Shown here: one piece after another, positions 1-10,300 of the stretch
Position numbering within the stretch: position 1 is the first letter of the stretch
How the letters are laid out: the number at the start of each line of letters is the position of its first letter
Assembly: GCA_900540365.1 (NCBI GenBank)
Contig: UQFN01000006.1
Location: 39,009 to 103,008 of the forward strand
Origin: an uncultured Mollicutes bacterium
GTDB taxonomy: Bacteria > Bacillota_I > Bacilli_A > RFN20 > CAG-826
DNA: 64,000 nucleotides
Reading direction: 5' to 3'
The notes under the pieces: generated by a model
Told to the model about the DNA's origin: nothing
What the model saw: the letters and a program-made list of their open reading frames with translations, nothing else
Databases searched by the model: none
Translations under genes and position numbers: made by a program

Positions 1-1097
1 TTACTGGACAATATTTAGCAGGTAAAAAATACATTCCAGTTCCATATGAAAGAAAAAAAGGTAATGGACATTATTTAGAAATCGATGGATGTAGTGTTAA
101 CAATTTAAAAAATATTGATGTTAAATTTCCACTTGGTAAATTTATTTGTGTCACTGGAGTTAGTGGAAGTGGAAAATCAAGTTTAGTAAATGAAACTTTA
201 TTTTTAGCAATTAAAAAAGAACTTGAACATTTAGATGTTATTCCAGGTCCTTATAAAAGTTTAAAAGGACTTGAATATATTGATAAAGTTATTAATATTT
301 CTCAAGAACCAATTGGAAGAACTCCTAGATCAAACCCTGCAACTTATGTTAAAGCTTTTGATGATATTAGAGATATTTTTGCTAATACAATTGAGGCAAA
401 GGCTCGTGGTTTTGATAAATCACGTTTTAGTTTTAATGTTCCTGGAGGCCGTTGTGAACATTGTCAAGGAGCTGGTGTAACTAGAATTCCAATGAATTTT
501 TTACCAGATGTTTATGTTAAGTGCGATGAATGTAATGGTAAAAGATATAATGAAGAAACTTTACTTTGTACATATAAAGGTAAATCAATATATGATGTTT
601 TAGAAATGACTATTGAAGATGCTTATGAATTTTTCAAAAATCAGCAAGGTTTAGCAAGGAAATTACAAACTTTAGTAAGTGTTGGATTAGGTTATATGAA
701 ACTTGGACAACCAGCCACAACTTTAAGTGGAGGAGAAGCTCAAAGAGTTAAACTTGCTTATTACTTACAAAAACGTCCAACTGGTAAAACTTTATATATA
801 TTAGATGAACCTACGACTGGTCTTCATATTGATGATGTTAGTCGTTTATTAAAAGTATTAGAAAAGATTGTTGAAAACGGAGATACTATCATCGTTATCG
901 AACATAATCTCGATGTTATTAAAATGGCTGATTATATCATTGATATTGGACCTGATGGTGGAAATAAAGGTGGAACAGTTGTAGCTTGTGGAACTCCTGA
1001 AGAGGTTTCTAATAATCCTAATAGCTATACTGGAAAATATTTAAAAGAAGTTTTAGAAGTTGATAGACAAAGAAAGGAGAAAATCCATGAATCATGA
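1..1097 (+). CDS. uvrA: UvrA, excinuclease ABC subunit A (C-terminal part, cut by the window edge)
   Basis: Damage-recognition ATPase of UvrABC nucleotide excision repair. The open frame enters at base 3 and runs to TGA at 1095-1097, so only the second ATPase module is present. It shows a Walker A loop (GVSGSGKSS, near base 155-181), the second zinc module (CEHC followed by CDEC, near 453-533), the ABC signature LSGGEAQRVKLA (about 724-760) and Walker B ILDEPTTGLH (about 799-828). Order and spacing are those of the UvrA C-terminal half. The stop overlaps the lgt start by 11 bases, so the two genes are probably translationally coupled. Identity is certain; the N-terminal half lies outside the window. 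Confidence 0.97.
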   Translation, partial: TGQYLAGKKYIPVPYERKKGNGHYLEIDGCSVNNLKNIDVKFPLGKFICVTGVSGSGKSSLVNETLFLAIKKELEHLDVIPGPYKSLKGLEYIDKVINISQEPIGRTPRSNPATYVKAFDDIRDIFANTIEAKARGFDKSRFSFNVPGGRCEHCQGAGVTRIPMNFLPDVYVKCDECNGKRYNEETLLCTYKGKSIYDVLEMTIEDAYEFFKNQQGLARKLQTLVSVGLGYMKLGQPATTLSGGEAQRVKLAYYLQKRPTGKTLYILDEPTTGLHIDDVSRLLKVLEKIVENGDTIIVIEHNLDVIKMADYIIDIGPDGGNKGGTVVACGTPEEVSNNPNSYTGKYLKEVLEVDRQRKEKIHES

Positions 1098-2544
1098 TGT
1101 AATTTATTATTTTGGTCTAAGTCTAGTTTTAGTTGCAATTATTGGTGTCATTGTCTTTTTATATAGATTAAATATCATTAAAAAAACCTTAGATTTAAAG
1201 GGTATTTTAAAAAAATACTTAGTTTTTATTATTGGAATACCTTTAATATTTTTAATTGGATTTATCCTTTTAAATGTCGCTTTCTTTATTGATGAAGCAA
1301 CAATTAATAATATGAACTTACATAATATAGTTCTTGATGGTGGACATTTAACTTTGACTTATTTATTTGGAACATTATTTACAATTTTCTTATTTACATC
1401 AATTTATGGAGTATATTTAACTTACTTTACACCTAATATAAATGAAAAATTAAAAAAGATTTCAAAAATAACTTATATATCTGCAATTGTTTTGGGAGTT
1501 GTTTCATTTATTTGCTATACCGAAGGAATTGCTCCTTATTTAGTTTATCCTTTAGCAAATACACTTCATATTGGAGAAAAAGGAATTGTTTTATTAAGAA
1601 ATCCTAGTGCTGATGGATTAAACATTGCTTTATATGCCGTATTTATTTTAAGTGGAGCTTTATTAGTTTTACTTATTTGCAACCATCTTGCTTATAAATA
1701 TTATGGAGAACACGGCTTATTATATACTTGCTTCTTTATCGCTTTTCCTTGTGGAGTAATTGGTGCACGTTTATGGTATGTTATTTTAGATATTTCAAAT
1801 AAAGGAAGTATGTCTCAATATGTTCAAGACTGGACGAAGATTTTTGATATTCGTCAAGGCGGGCTTGGAATTATGGGAGGAGCTATTTTAGGAATTATTG
1901 GTGGAGTTACCACAATGTTAATTTTAAAATATGCTTTAAAAAGAAAACCATATACAAAAATGAATTATTTATTTGTTGCTGATTTTATTGTTCCAGCAAT
2001 TTTAGTTGCTCAAGCAATTGGTAGATGGGGTAATTTCTTTAATAATGAAGTTAATGGATACCCAATAAGTGTTGAATATTTTGCATTTTTACCAACATTT
2101 GTTAAAAATCAAATGATGTATGCAGATCATGGCTCTTCATCATTACAGCCAGGAATGATTTATTTACCATTATTTTTCATTGAATTTTGTACTAATTTAA
2201 TAGGTTATTTTGTCTTATATTATGGATTTGGAAGAAAATATTTCTCTAAATGGTTTATTAAATTTACGAATTTATTTATAAAAGATAAAGATAAGAAACT
2301 AATTAATGTTGATTCATATCATGCTGATGGAACTTTAGTTGGTGGATATTTAGTTTGGTATGGAGTAACTAGAGCTATTTTAGAGCCTTTAAGAACAGGT
2401 TCAGATTATTTTAAAAGTAGTGAAATTACAAGTTATGTAATGATTGGTGGAGGAATATTAATTATTATTTTCTTCATTTTATTTAAAGCACTTTATTTAG
2501 ATAGAAAACCTTTAAAAGAAGTTGATGTTCAAAAAGATGAATAA
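1087..2544 (+). CDS. lgt: Prolipoprotein diacylglyceryl transferase, unusually long
   Basis: Membrane enzyme that moves diacylglycerol from phosphatidylglycerol onto the lipobox cysteine of prolipoproteins. I start it at ATG 1087, preceded by AAGGAGA at 1074-1080; an upstream ATG at 1060 has no such site. The Lgt signature GRWGNFFNNE is at residues 312-321, RQGGLGIMGG at about 256-265, and the C-terminal YGVTRAILEPLR block is present. At 485 aa it is far longer than the usual 260-300 aa: about 190 hydrophobic N-terminal residues with several predicted membrane segments precede the conserved core. In the HGG motif of characterised Lgt the His (His103 in E. coli, from memory) is Met here. The family is secure from the signature; the effect of the substitution is unknown. 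Confidence 0.9.
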   Translation: MNHDVIYYFGLSLVLVAIIGVIVFLYRLNIIKKTLDLKGILKKYLVFIIGIPLIFLIGFILLNVAFFIDEATINNMNLHNIVLDGGHLTLTYLFGTLFTIFLFTSIYGVYLTYFTPNINEKLKKISKITYISAIVLGVVSFICYTEGIAPYLVYPLANTLHIGEKGIVLLRNPSADGLNIALYAVFILSGALLVLLICNHLAYKYYGEHGLLYTCFFIAFPCGVIGARLWYVILDISNKGSMSQYVQDWTKIFDIRQGGLGIMGGAILGIIGGVTTMLILKYALKRKPYTKMNYLFVADFIVPAILVAQAIGRWGNFFNNEVNGYPISVEYFAFLPTFVKNQMMYADHGSSSLQPGMIYLPLFFIEFCTNLIGYFVLYYGFGRKYFSKWFIKFTNLFIKDKDKKLINVDSYHADGTLVGGYLVWYGVTRAILEPLRTGSDYFKSSEITSYVMIGGGILIIIFFILFKALYLDRKPLKEVDVQKDE

Positions 2545-3193
2545 ATTATTAATTTTTGATTTAGATGGAACTTTAATTGATAGCGATGAATGCATCTTTT
2601 TAACATGGAAAGAACTTTTTAGTAAATATCCACCTAGAATAAAAGTTGATGATGAAATGATTTATGAATTTAATGGTCCTTCTTTAAAAGATTCTTTAGA
2701 GAAGTTATATGATGAAGAAGACCGTGAATTTATTAATAAAGAATATTCTAGAATGACTTTAAAATATTACGATACAAATGTTTATTTATTTAAAGATGAA
2801 CTTAAATATTTAAAATTATTAAAAGAAGAAGGTTTTAAAATTGCCTTAAATACGAATAAAACTCGTCCTCGAACAACATATACTTTAAATTTATTTAAGA
2901 TGGAAGATTTATTTGATTATATTGTTTGTGGGGATGAAGTTAAGATTAATAAACCAGATATAGAAGGAGTAACTAAAATTTTAAGTGCTTTAAATATACC
3001 TAAAGAAGATACTTATTTTATTGGTGATACATATTTTGATTATTTAACAGCTAAAAATGCTAATTTAAAAACTATTATTCTTACAATGTTAAAAAGGAAT
3101 GATATTGAAAATTTACCTGGAGTTATTTATATAAATTCTTTTGAAGAACTTTATAATTTTTTACATAAAGAAATAGTAAAAAATAATAATTAA
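2537..3193 (+). CDS. HAD-family phosphatase, PpaX/phosphoglycolate phosphatase-like
   Basis: Cytosolic HAD hydrolase of about 218 aa. Motif I DLDGT lies near residues 8-12, motif II is the Asn-Thr-Asn of ALNTNKTR, the motif III Lys is in KINKPD, and motif IV is GDTYFD. A helical cap lies between motifs I and II, as in the Gph/PpaX subfamily. It overlaps the lgt stop by 8 bases. I chose ATG 2537 because motif I then sits at the usual distance from Met; ATG 2525 and TTG 2522 are alternatives. In B. subtilis lgt is close to ppaX, whose product dephosphorylates phospho-Ser-HPr-derived pyrophosphate, and that synteny suggests the same origin here. hprK, which normally lies beside lgt, is absent. 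The substrate is unproven. Confidence 0.8.
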   Translation: MNKLLIFDLDGTLIDSDECIFLTWKELFSKYPPRIKVDDEMIYEFNGPSLKDSLEKLYDEEDREFINKEYSRMTLKYYDTNVYLFKDELKYLKLLKEEGFKIALNTNKTRPRTTYTLNLFKMEDLFDYIVCGDEVKINKPDIEGVTKILSALNIPKEDTYFIGDTYFDYLTAKNANLKTIILTMLKRNDIENLPGVIYINSFEELYNFLHKEIVKNNN

Positions 3194-3224
3194 ATTATAA
3201 TAAAAACGGATTTAGGAGAAGGAT

Positions 3225-4649
3225 ATGGAAAAATTTGATGTTGTAATTGTTGGTAGTGGTCCAAGTGGTTATATGTGTGCTTATGAATTAGCAAATTTGA
3301 ATAAAGATTTAAAAGTTTTATTAATTGATAAAGGCCATGATATTTATAAAAGAAAATGCCCAGTCTTAAATCACGAATTAGAAAGATGTCCTAAAAATAA
3401 AGAAGGAATCAGAGGATGTTATCCAGCTTGTTCAATGACAAGTGGATTTGGTGGAGCTGGAGCTTATAGTGATGGAAAATATAATATTACAACTGAGTTT
3501 GGAGGATGGCTAACTGATTATATTGGAGATGAGGAAGCTTTAGAGTTAATTAATTATTGTGATGAAATTAATCTTAAGTTTGGTGCTACTAAAATTATTA
3601 CAAATCCTTATACTGAAGAAATTAAAAATATTGAAAAAAGAGCAATTGGTGCCGGTTTAAAGTTACTTAGAGCTAAAGTTCGCCATTTAGGAACTGAAGA
3701 AAATTTAGAAATTTTAAAAAGAATTTATGAATATTTAAAAACTAAAGTTGAAATTAGATTTGAGACTTGTTTAAAAGATATTATCGTTGAAAATAATGAA
3801 GTTAAAGGAATTATTGTTGATGATAATAAAGAAATTTATGCTAATAAAGTTGTTTTATGTTTAGGTCGTGATGGTGCTATTTTTCTAAATGATTTATTAA
3901 CTAAACATCATGTAAATATGCGTAATAATCAAGTTGATATTGGAGTAAGAGTAGAAACTAGTGATGTTATCATGGAAGAAATAAATAAAAATTTATACGA
4001 AGGAAAGTTTGTTTTTAATACTTCAGTTGGTACAAAAGTTAGAACTTTTTGTTCAAATCCTAGTGGACATGTAGTTTTAGAAAACGACCATAATGTTGTT
4101 TTAGCAAATGGACATTCTTATTTTGATAAGAAATTAGGAAGTGAAAATACTAACTTTGCTTTATTAGTTTCTCATAAATTTAAAGAACCATTTAACCAAC
4201 CAAATCAATTTGCAATGTATATTGCTTTACTTGCTAATGAGTTATCTTGTGGTTCAGTCATTGTACAAAAATATGGAGATATTAAGAGAGGAAGAAGATC
4301 TACTGAAAAACGTATTAAAGAAGGATTTATTGTTCCTACTTTAAAAGAAGCTGTACCAGGAGACTTAACTTTATGCATGCCTTATAAAACTATGCAATCA
4401 TTAATTGAAATGATTGAAGCTTTAGATCATGTTACTCCAGGAATTGCAAATGATGATACTTTATTTTATGGAATTGAAGCTAAATTTTATAGCGCCTATC
4501 CAGAAGTAGATGAAACTTTAATGGTAAAAGAAATTAATAATTTATATGTTGCTGGAGATGGAGCAGGAATTACACGTGGTTTAGCTCAAGCTAGTGCTAG
4601 TGGAGTTTTAGTAGCTAGATCTATTATTAAGAGTCTAAAAAATAATTAA
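3225..4649 (+). CDS. FAD-dependent dehydrogenase, COG2509 type
   Basis: Protein of 474 aa with an N-terminal Rossmann dinucleotide-binding loop (VVIVGSGPSGYMCAYELA, residues 6-23) and a C-terminal FAD-binding stretch (LYVAGDGAGITRGLAQA). The conserved central block GFGGAGAYSDGK follows a Cys-rich segment (RKCPVLNHELERCP, then GCYPACS), typical of the poorly characterised COG2509 flavoproteins. Strong ribosome site TTAGGAGAAGG before ATG 3225. It is the last gene of the uvrA-side run and is followed by a terminator. Soluble, no signal peptide. The substrate is unknown for the family and nothing here identifies it. Confidence 0.85.
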   Translation: MEKFDVVIVGSGPSGYMCAYELANLNKDLKVLLIDKGHDIYKRKCPVLNHELERCPKNKEGIRGCYPACSMTSGFGGAGAYSDGKYNITTEFGGWLTDYIGDEEALELINYCDEINLKFGATKIITNPYTEEIKNIEKRAIGAGLKLLRAKVRHLGTEENLEILKRIYEYLKTKVEIRFETCLKDIIVENNEVKGIIVDDNKEIYANKVVLCLGRDGAIFLNDLLTKHHVNMRNNQVDIGVRVETSDVIMEEINKNLYEGKFVFNTSVGTKVRTFCSNPSGHVVLENDHNVVLANGHSYFDKKLGSENTNFALLVSHKFKEPFNQPNQFAMYIALLANELSCGSVIVQKYGDIKRGRRSTEKRIKEGFIVPTLKEAVPGDLTLCMPYKTMQSLIEMIEALDHVTPGIANDDTLFYGIEAKFYSAYPEVDETLMVKEINNLYVAGDGAGITRGLAQASASGVLVARSIIKSLKNN

Positions 4650-4680
4650 TAAATTATCTTAAATTTTATGAATTTTAAAA

Positions 4681-4712
4681 AAATGCCTTAGTTTTGCAAG
4701 GTATTTTTTTAA
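4681..4712. terminator. Intrinsic terminator between convergent genes
   Basis: Stem AAATGCCTT (4681-4689) pairs with AAGGTATTT (4698-4706, one G-U pair) around an 8-nt loop and runs into T7. It lies 31 bases after the flavoprotein stop and just before the end of the minus-strand gene. Its loop and 3' arm coincide with a copy of the dispersed TTTTGCAAGG motif. Confidence 0.65.
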
Positions 4713-4724
4713 ATTAAAGACTTT
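4688..4724 (+). repeat. Copy of the dispersed AGTTTTGCAAGG element
   Basis: Reads TTAGTTTTGCAAGGTATT followed by T-rich sequence and AAATTAAAGACTTTTTATAA. It matches over about 35 nt the copies at 29404-29446 (minus) and 34249-34282. It overlaps the terminator above. Core: TAGTTTTGCAAGG at 4689-4701. Confidence 0.5.
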
Positions 4725-5207
4725 TTATAAACGAATATTAGGAAATTTAGCTTGAAATGCTTCCTTAGTTAATAAATTTTTACAATTAGTTTGTAAGACT
4801 TTTAAAAGTTCTTTATCTTTATCTAAGATTAAATATCTTGCATCACCCTTAGATGTGTAAAATAGTAAGGTACGATTTTTTAAGGTAGATTTTTCATCGA
4901 TATAAATAATCTCATTAAATTGATAATGTAATTCTTTATTAAAACGATGATGAATTAATTCACTGTTATTAATGATGTAAAAATTATATTTAAATAAAAT
5001 AAAAATTGAGACAACATTTAAGACAATCCAAATAGAAAAAGCAATTGCATCTGCAATTAATAAACTTTTAATTTCTTCACTTGATTTACCAAAATAAGTA
5101 AACTTTCCACCTATTGAAAAATATAGTACTAATAACAAAAGAATCGATACAGGAGTAAAGCTTAATAATATTTTTGATTTGCTTGGAAAAATCTTCTTAT
5201 TTGTCAT
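4725..5207 (-). CDS. Hypothetical two-helix membrane protein with a PH-like C-terminal domain
   Basis: 160 aa, not recognised as a named protein. Two hydrophobic segments (about residues 12-32 and 50-75) anchor it. The soluble C-terminal 85 residues alternate short beta strands and end in a helix, resembling the bacterial PH-like domains found after two membrane helices; this is a fold guess from pattern only. No Shine-Dalgarno precedes the ATG, but TATACT (complement of 5214-5219) lies 6 nt upstream, so the mRNA may be leaderless. It is transcribed divergently from jetA across about 100 bases; no functional link is shown. Confidence 0.6.
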   Translation of the reverse strand: MTNKKIFPSKSKILLSFTPVSILLLLVLYFSIGGKFTYFGKSSEEIKSLLIADAIAFSIWIVLNVVSIFILFKYNFYIINNSELIHHRFNKELHYQFNEIIYIDEKSTLKNRTLLFYTSKGDARYLILDKDKELLKVLQTNCKNLLTKEAFQAKFPNIRL

Positions 5208-5258
5208 ATAAAAAGTATATTAAAAATTTAATTAAAAATATATCTTTTTTATTAGTAT

Positions 5259-5281
5259 TATAATAATAAAAATGATACAAT
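5259..5281 (+). promoter_or_regulatory. Candidate promoter of the jetABC-glgCDA block
   Basis: Two -10-like hexamers precede jetA: TATAAT at 5259-5264 and an extended -10 TGATACAAT ending at 5281. The second would start RNA near 5288, just upstream of the AAAAAGGAA ribosome site (5292-5300). No good -35 is visible. Confidence 0.35.
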
Positions 5282-5306
5282 AAAAACGATAAAAAAGGAA
5301 AAAAAC

Positions 5307-6731
5307 GTGAATTTATTTGAAGTAATACCAGAAAAATATTTTTCAATATTTAACAGCAAAAACCGTTTTATCTTTGCCGAAGCTTTATTAACATTAATTG
5401 AGATGTTAGAAACTGATGAAAACATTATTAATAAGAATGATTTTTTAAAAGCTTTAAAAGATAAAGACAAGAAATCTTTAGAAGAGTTTGATTTGATGGC
5501 TGAAGAAGATGTGACCCTTGATGATTCGATAATAATTGATAACTTATCAGCAAAGGCCAGTTTTATTGTTCGTCGATTAGAAGAAACTGGTTGGATTAAC
5601 ATTGCAATGGATCCAGAAAAGTTTGAAGAAACAATTATTCTTCCACCTTATTCAATAATTATTTTAAAAGCTTTTAAAGATGTTATTAGTGATGAAGAAT
5701 CACCTTATTTGAGTTTAGTTCATGCAACATATAGTGAACTTAAACTTGAAGACGATGAAAGAGATGACTTAATGTATGTCACCTTATTAAAATGTTATGA
5801 AAATACCAAACGTTTAAAAGTTGAATTAATTACACTTTTTAACTCAATTCGAATTTTCCAAAATAAACTTGGAAAAATGTTTGAAACAAATGATGTTTTA
5901 AGAGACTTTTTTGATATTTATAAAACTAAAATTAATGACCGCTATTATCACCCTTTAAAAACTTTTGATAGTGTCATTAAATTTAAACGTCCAATTATTC
6001 AAATATTAGAAAAGTGGTTGTTAACAAAAGAAATTCGTGAAAAATTAATTCAACAAGCAGCATATAATTCTCGTTTATATAAAAGAGATGAAATTGAACG
6101 TGATATTATTACAAAAATTAACTATATAACTGATACATATTCAACAATTAATGAGTTAATTTCACGTATTGATAAAGAAAATAGTAATTACACAAAATCT
6201 TCTACTAATAAAATTCTTTATCTTAATAACACCGATAAAACTATTAAAGGTCATTTAGAAAATATTATTAAATCTTATGCAAAAAGTTTTAATTCTCCAC
6301 GTTTAAGTGGCAAGATAATTTCAAAAATGTCCGATGCAATCTATTTATATGACCAAGGATTTATTGATCCTGAATCGATTACCTTCCCAATTAATCGTCG
6401 ATTAAAAGAAGATGGTAGTCCACTTGAAATAATTGATTTTGATGTTGCTAATGAAGAACTAATGAAAGATTTCTTAGAAGCAACTAAAAATATTTATACT
6501 AATGAAAAAATATTTGCTTTTATGGAAAGTTGTTTTGGAAATAATAATTCATTACCAATTGAAGAAATGCCATTAAACGATATGGAAGCTTTCATATGTT
6601 TAATTTTTGCAACAGTTAAAAAAGATGATGAAAATTGTTTTTATGAAGTTGAACTAATTGATGATAAAAAGATTATTAACAATTGTTTCTTAGTTCCACA
6701 CTTCTTATTTACAAGAAAGGAGAGCATTTAA
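5307..6731 (+). CDS. jetA: JetA / MksF-like kleisin subunit of a MukBEF-type SMC complex
   Basis: 474 aa. The N-terminus (MNLFEVIPEKYFSIFNSKNR) has the characteristic start of Wadjet JetA proteins (DUF5716 family). The rest is helical, as expected for a kleisin: an N-terminal winged-helix-like region, a long middle and a C-terminal domain. By homology it bridges the two heads of the JetC dimer and recruits JetB. Start is GTG 5307 after AAAAAGGAA. It is the first of three genes with overlapping ends in canonical jetA-jetB-jetC order: its TAA shares one base with the jetB ATG. Classified from the N-terminus and gene order; the sequence is too divergent to place subdomains precisely. Confidence 0.82.
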   Translation: MNLFEVIPEKYFSIFNSKNRFIFAEALLTLIEMLETDENIINKNDFLKALKDKDKKSLEEFDLMAEEDVTLDDSIIIDNLSAKASFIVRRLEETGWINIAMDPEKFEETIILPPYSIIILKAFKDVISDEESPYLSLVHATYSELKLEDDERDDLMYVTLLKCYENTKRLKVELITLFNSIRIFQNKLGKMFETNDVLRDFFDIYKTKINDRYYHPLKTFDSVIKFKRPIIQILEKWLLTKEIREKLIQQAAYNSRLYKRDEIERDIITKINYITDTYSTINELISRIDKENSNYTKSSTNKILYLNNTDKTIKGHLENIIKSYAKSFNSPRLSGKIISKMSDAIYLYDQGFIDPESITFPINRRLKEDGSPLEIIDFDVANEELMKDFLEATKNIYTNEKIFAFMESCFGNNNSLPIEEMPLNDMEAFICLIFATVKKDDENCFYEVELIDDKKIINNCFLVPHFLFTRKESI

Positions 6732-7366
6732 TGTTTACTGATGAATTTTATAAAATGACAGCAGCTGATCAAAATAATTTTGCTGAAGTTTGTAATAAAT
6801 TATTACTTAAAGGATTTATTGTTCGTGATATCTTTGATAACAAAGAAAAAATGATGCGTGTTAATCCAGATTATCGTTTCTTAGAAAGATTTTTTGAAGT
6901 TTTTGAAAGCTATTTAAAATTTAGCGGTTGGCGTATTGAAAAAGATAATATTCTTGGGGTAATTGCTTTAAGCAATGAATATAACGATAACCGTGTAAAA
7001 GTTGATCGCGAAACAAGTTTAGTTTTATTTACTTTAAGATTAATTTATGAAAATCAAAAAAGTGAATCTAATGCTTTAACTCAATCAATTTATATGACAA
7101 CACCAATGTTAATTAACGAAATGAATGAACATGGTGTTTATCTTCCAAATAAAAGATTAAGTGGAAGAGCTATTGGACGCTGTTTAAGATTTTTAGCAAT
7201 TCATAATATCATTAACAAAGTTAGTGGAAATTATGACGAAGGAAACGTCACTTTTTATATTTTACCAAGTGTAGTTTATGCTTTAAATAATGAGAAAATT
7301 ATTGCGATGAGCAGTTTATTAGATGAAATAAATGGAAAGGAGATTAACGATGAAATCCCTAACTAA
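6731..7366 (+). CDS. jetB: JetB / MksE-like winged-helix subunit
   Basis: 211 aa from ATG 6731, with the strong site AAGGAGAG at 6718-6725; an in-frame TTG at 6683 is less likely. It matches the DUF4194/MukE-like pattern: an N-terminal helical part, the segment ALSNEYNDNRVKVDRETSLVLFT in two adjoining motifs at the centre (Asn-Arg then an aliphatic helix), and a C-terminal winged helix (LPNKRLSGRAIGRCLRFLA). By homology it binds the kleisin JetA and DNA as a KITE protein. Its end overlaps jetC by 17 bases, which indicates equimolar coupled translation. Confidence 0.8.
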   Translation: MFTDEFYKMTAADQNNFAEVCNKLLLKGFIVRDIFDNKEKMMRVNPDYRFLERFFEVFESYLKFSGWRIEKDNILGVIALSNEYNDNRVKVDRETSLVLFTLRLIYENQKSESNALTQSIYMTTPMLINEMNEHGVYLPNKRLSGRAIGRCLRFLAIHNIINKVSGNYDEGNVTFYILPSVVYALNNEKIIAMSSLLDEINGKEINDEIPN

Positions 7367-10300
7367 AGCAAAAATAATTAACTGGCACTATTTTTGGAAT
7401 CAAACTATTGATTTTAAAGATATAGTATTTTTAACTGGTAAAAACGCTAGTGGTAAATCAACTTTAATCGATGCTCTCGAGCTTGTTTTACTTGGTGATA
7501 CAAGTGGTAAATATTTTAATAAAGCTGCTATGGATAAAAGTGCCCGTACTTTAAAAGGATATTTACGTGGTGAAATTGGTGATACATTAGAAGGTGACTT
7601 TAAATATTTAAGAAGTGGAAGATTTACTTCTTATATTGTTTTAGAGTTTTTTGATGATTTACATAATGAATATTTTACAATGGGAATTGTTTTTGATTCT
7701 TTTGCTGATGGAAGTGAAGAACATCATTTCTTTGAATTTGATGATAGGATTCCTGAAAATGAATTTATTGAAAATAAATATCCAATGGAATATAAAGCTT
7801 TGTATCGCTTTTTAAATGAAAATTATAATGGAAGATTTAAATTTTTTGATACAAATAAACAATATACTGAATTTTTAAAATTTAAATTTGGTGGATTAAA
7901 AGATAAATATTTCTCCTTGCTTAAAAAAGCTGCAAGTTTTACGCCAATTACTGATATTACTACCTTCATTACTGAACATGTTTGTGAAAAACAAGAAAAT
8001 ATTGAATTATCTTCTTTACAAGAAAATATTTTGCAATATAAAAAGTTACAAGTTGAAGCTGAAAGACTCGAACACCGCGTTACTTTGCTTCAAGAAATTG
8101 ATGATAACTTTAATAAGTATGTTAATGCTAAAGAAAGTTTAGATATTTCTAAATATTTAATTGAAAAATGTGAACTTGAAATGTCTAAAGATAAAGTAAA
8201 TGGTTTTAAAAATAACGTTATTAAAGCTCAAGAAAGAATTGCAGAAATTGATTTAGAACTTGAAGAAAATAAAAATAATTTACAAATTTTGGAAAATCGT
8301 AAAATTAATTTACTATCTGATAAAACAAATAATGATGTTGGACGTTTAGTTAATGAATTAATGGAACAAAAACGTCAAATCGAAACGCAAATTAATGATA
8401 TTGAAGCTAAAAAGCAAGGTATTAAAGATAATTTAAATGCTTATTGTGATAAATATATTAATGCTTCTACAAAATTAGTTAGTAGTTTAAAAACATTTAA
8501 TAAAGACTTTTTAGATGAAGATCGTTTAAATGATTTAACAGCTCTTGAAGAAAGTGCCAAAGTAATTCTTGAAAATTCAAAAGAATTTAAAGAACTTTTA
8601 AAAGGAGAAGTAACTTCTATTACTGAAGATCGTTTAGTTGATTTCCGTACTAAGTTAAGTAATTTTAAAAATAATGTTTCAACATTAGCAATTTCAATAG
8701 CAAGAAATATTTCTAATATTGAAAAGAAAATTGCTAAACTTCGTGAAGAAGAAAAAACAATTAAAACTGGAACAAAATCTTATAGTGAAATTTTAATGAC
8801 TATTCGTAAAAAATTAGAAGAAGATTTAAAAGAAAAATTCCATAAAGATATTCCAGTTAGTATTTATGCTGATTTAATCGATATTAAAGATTTAAGTTGG
8901 TCTAATGCAATCGAAGGATTTTTAGCTGGACAAAAATTTAATTTATTCGTAGCCCCTAAATATTATATCGAAGCTTATAAATCACTTGCTAAATTAGTTG
9001 ATTTATATCGCTATTATTCAATTAGTATTGTCGATGAAGAAAAAATTATTGAAAGAAATTATCGATGTGAACCTGAATCACTTGCAGAAGAAATCATTAC
9101 TGATCATGAAGGCGCAAGAGCTTATACTAATTTCTTAATTGGCCGTTTACATAAATCAATGAGCGTTAATGAAGCTCGTGAAAGCGGAAATGGTATTACT
9201 AAAGAATGTGATTTATATCGTAATTTTGCTTTAAGTAAAATTAATCCACGTTTATATCAAAGTTCATATATTGGTCGTAGTCTTGATGAAAGATTTATTA
9301 AAGAGAAAAATATTGAATTACAAAATAATTTAGCTAATTTAGGAAGTTTTAGAAGTTTATCTTCTTTAATTACAGAAGCTAATAATCTTGAAATTTTAAA
9401 CTCAAATGAGATTAGTATTATTTTAGAAGATATTTTAAAAACTAGTGGACTTGAAGGTTTACAAAAAACGTTAGATTACATTAAAGAAGAATTAAGTGAA
9501 AGAGATACAACTTTAATTTCTTCAATTGATAAGCGTCTTAAAGATGTTGAAGCTGATATTGAAGATTTAAAACAAGATAACGAAACTTTAATTTTAGAAA
9601 AAGGTAATTTAACTAATGAAATCGAAAATTTAAAGAAAGATAAGATTAAAACTGAAGAATTTAAGATTCATGAAAAAGAAAAATCTTTAATTAATAATTA
9701 TGATGTAGAGTTTGTTAATGAAAAATGTCTTCCTTATTTAGAAAACGAATTTAAAGAAGGTAAAAATTTCTTAACTATTTTAAATGAACAAAATACTTCA
9801 ATTGTTCGTTCACAATACATCGCTTCAAACATTTTCTCTCAACTTGTCAAAGCACGTCGAGATTATTGTCGTGATTATCATTTAAGTTATGATGCTGAAG
9901 CTACTGATAATAATCAATTTAATGCTGAGCTTGCCGAATTTAGAGATGTAAAACTTCCAGAATATAAAGAAAAAATTAAAGATAGTTATGATAAAGCTAC
10001 TCAACAATTTAAAGATGACTTTATCTTTAAATTAAGAAGTGCCATTGAAGAAGCTGAAGATCAAATTGAAAACTTAAATCAAGCTTTAAAAGAATCTTCT
10101 TTTGGAACTGATTTATATCATTTTACAGTTAAACCAAGAACTGAATATCGTCGTTATTATGATATGTTAAAAGATGACATTATTTTAGAAACCGACGAAA
10201 ATGAATCGAAGTTTTTAGAAAAATATAAAGATGTCATGGAAGATTTATTTAGACAAATTAGTGACACTGGAAATAATGATACAAAAGTAAATGTTATTAA

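Noticed and set aside
640..660. AGCAAGG repeats in uvrA as copies of the dispersed motif
   Set aside because: They lack the TTTTGCAAGG core and read through ordinary codons (Gln-Gln-Gly and Ala-Arg).
5258..5602. Minus-strand open frame opposite jetA
   Set aside because: A shadow of jetA with no ribosome site and no recognisable protein features; the same holds for the other antisense frames inside leuS, tex, tyrS, pyk and trxB.
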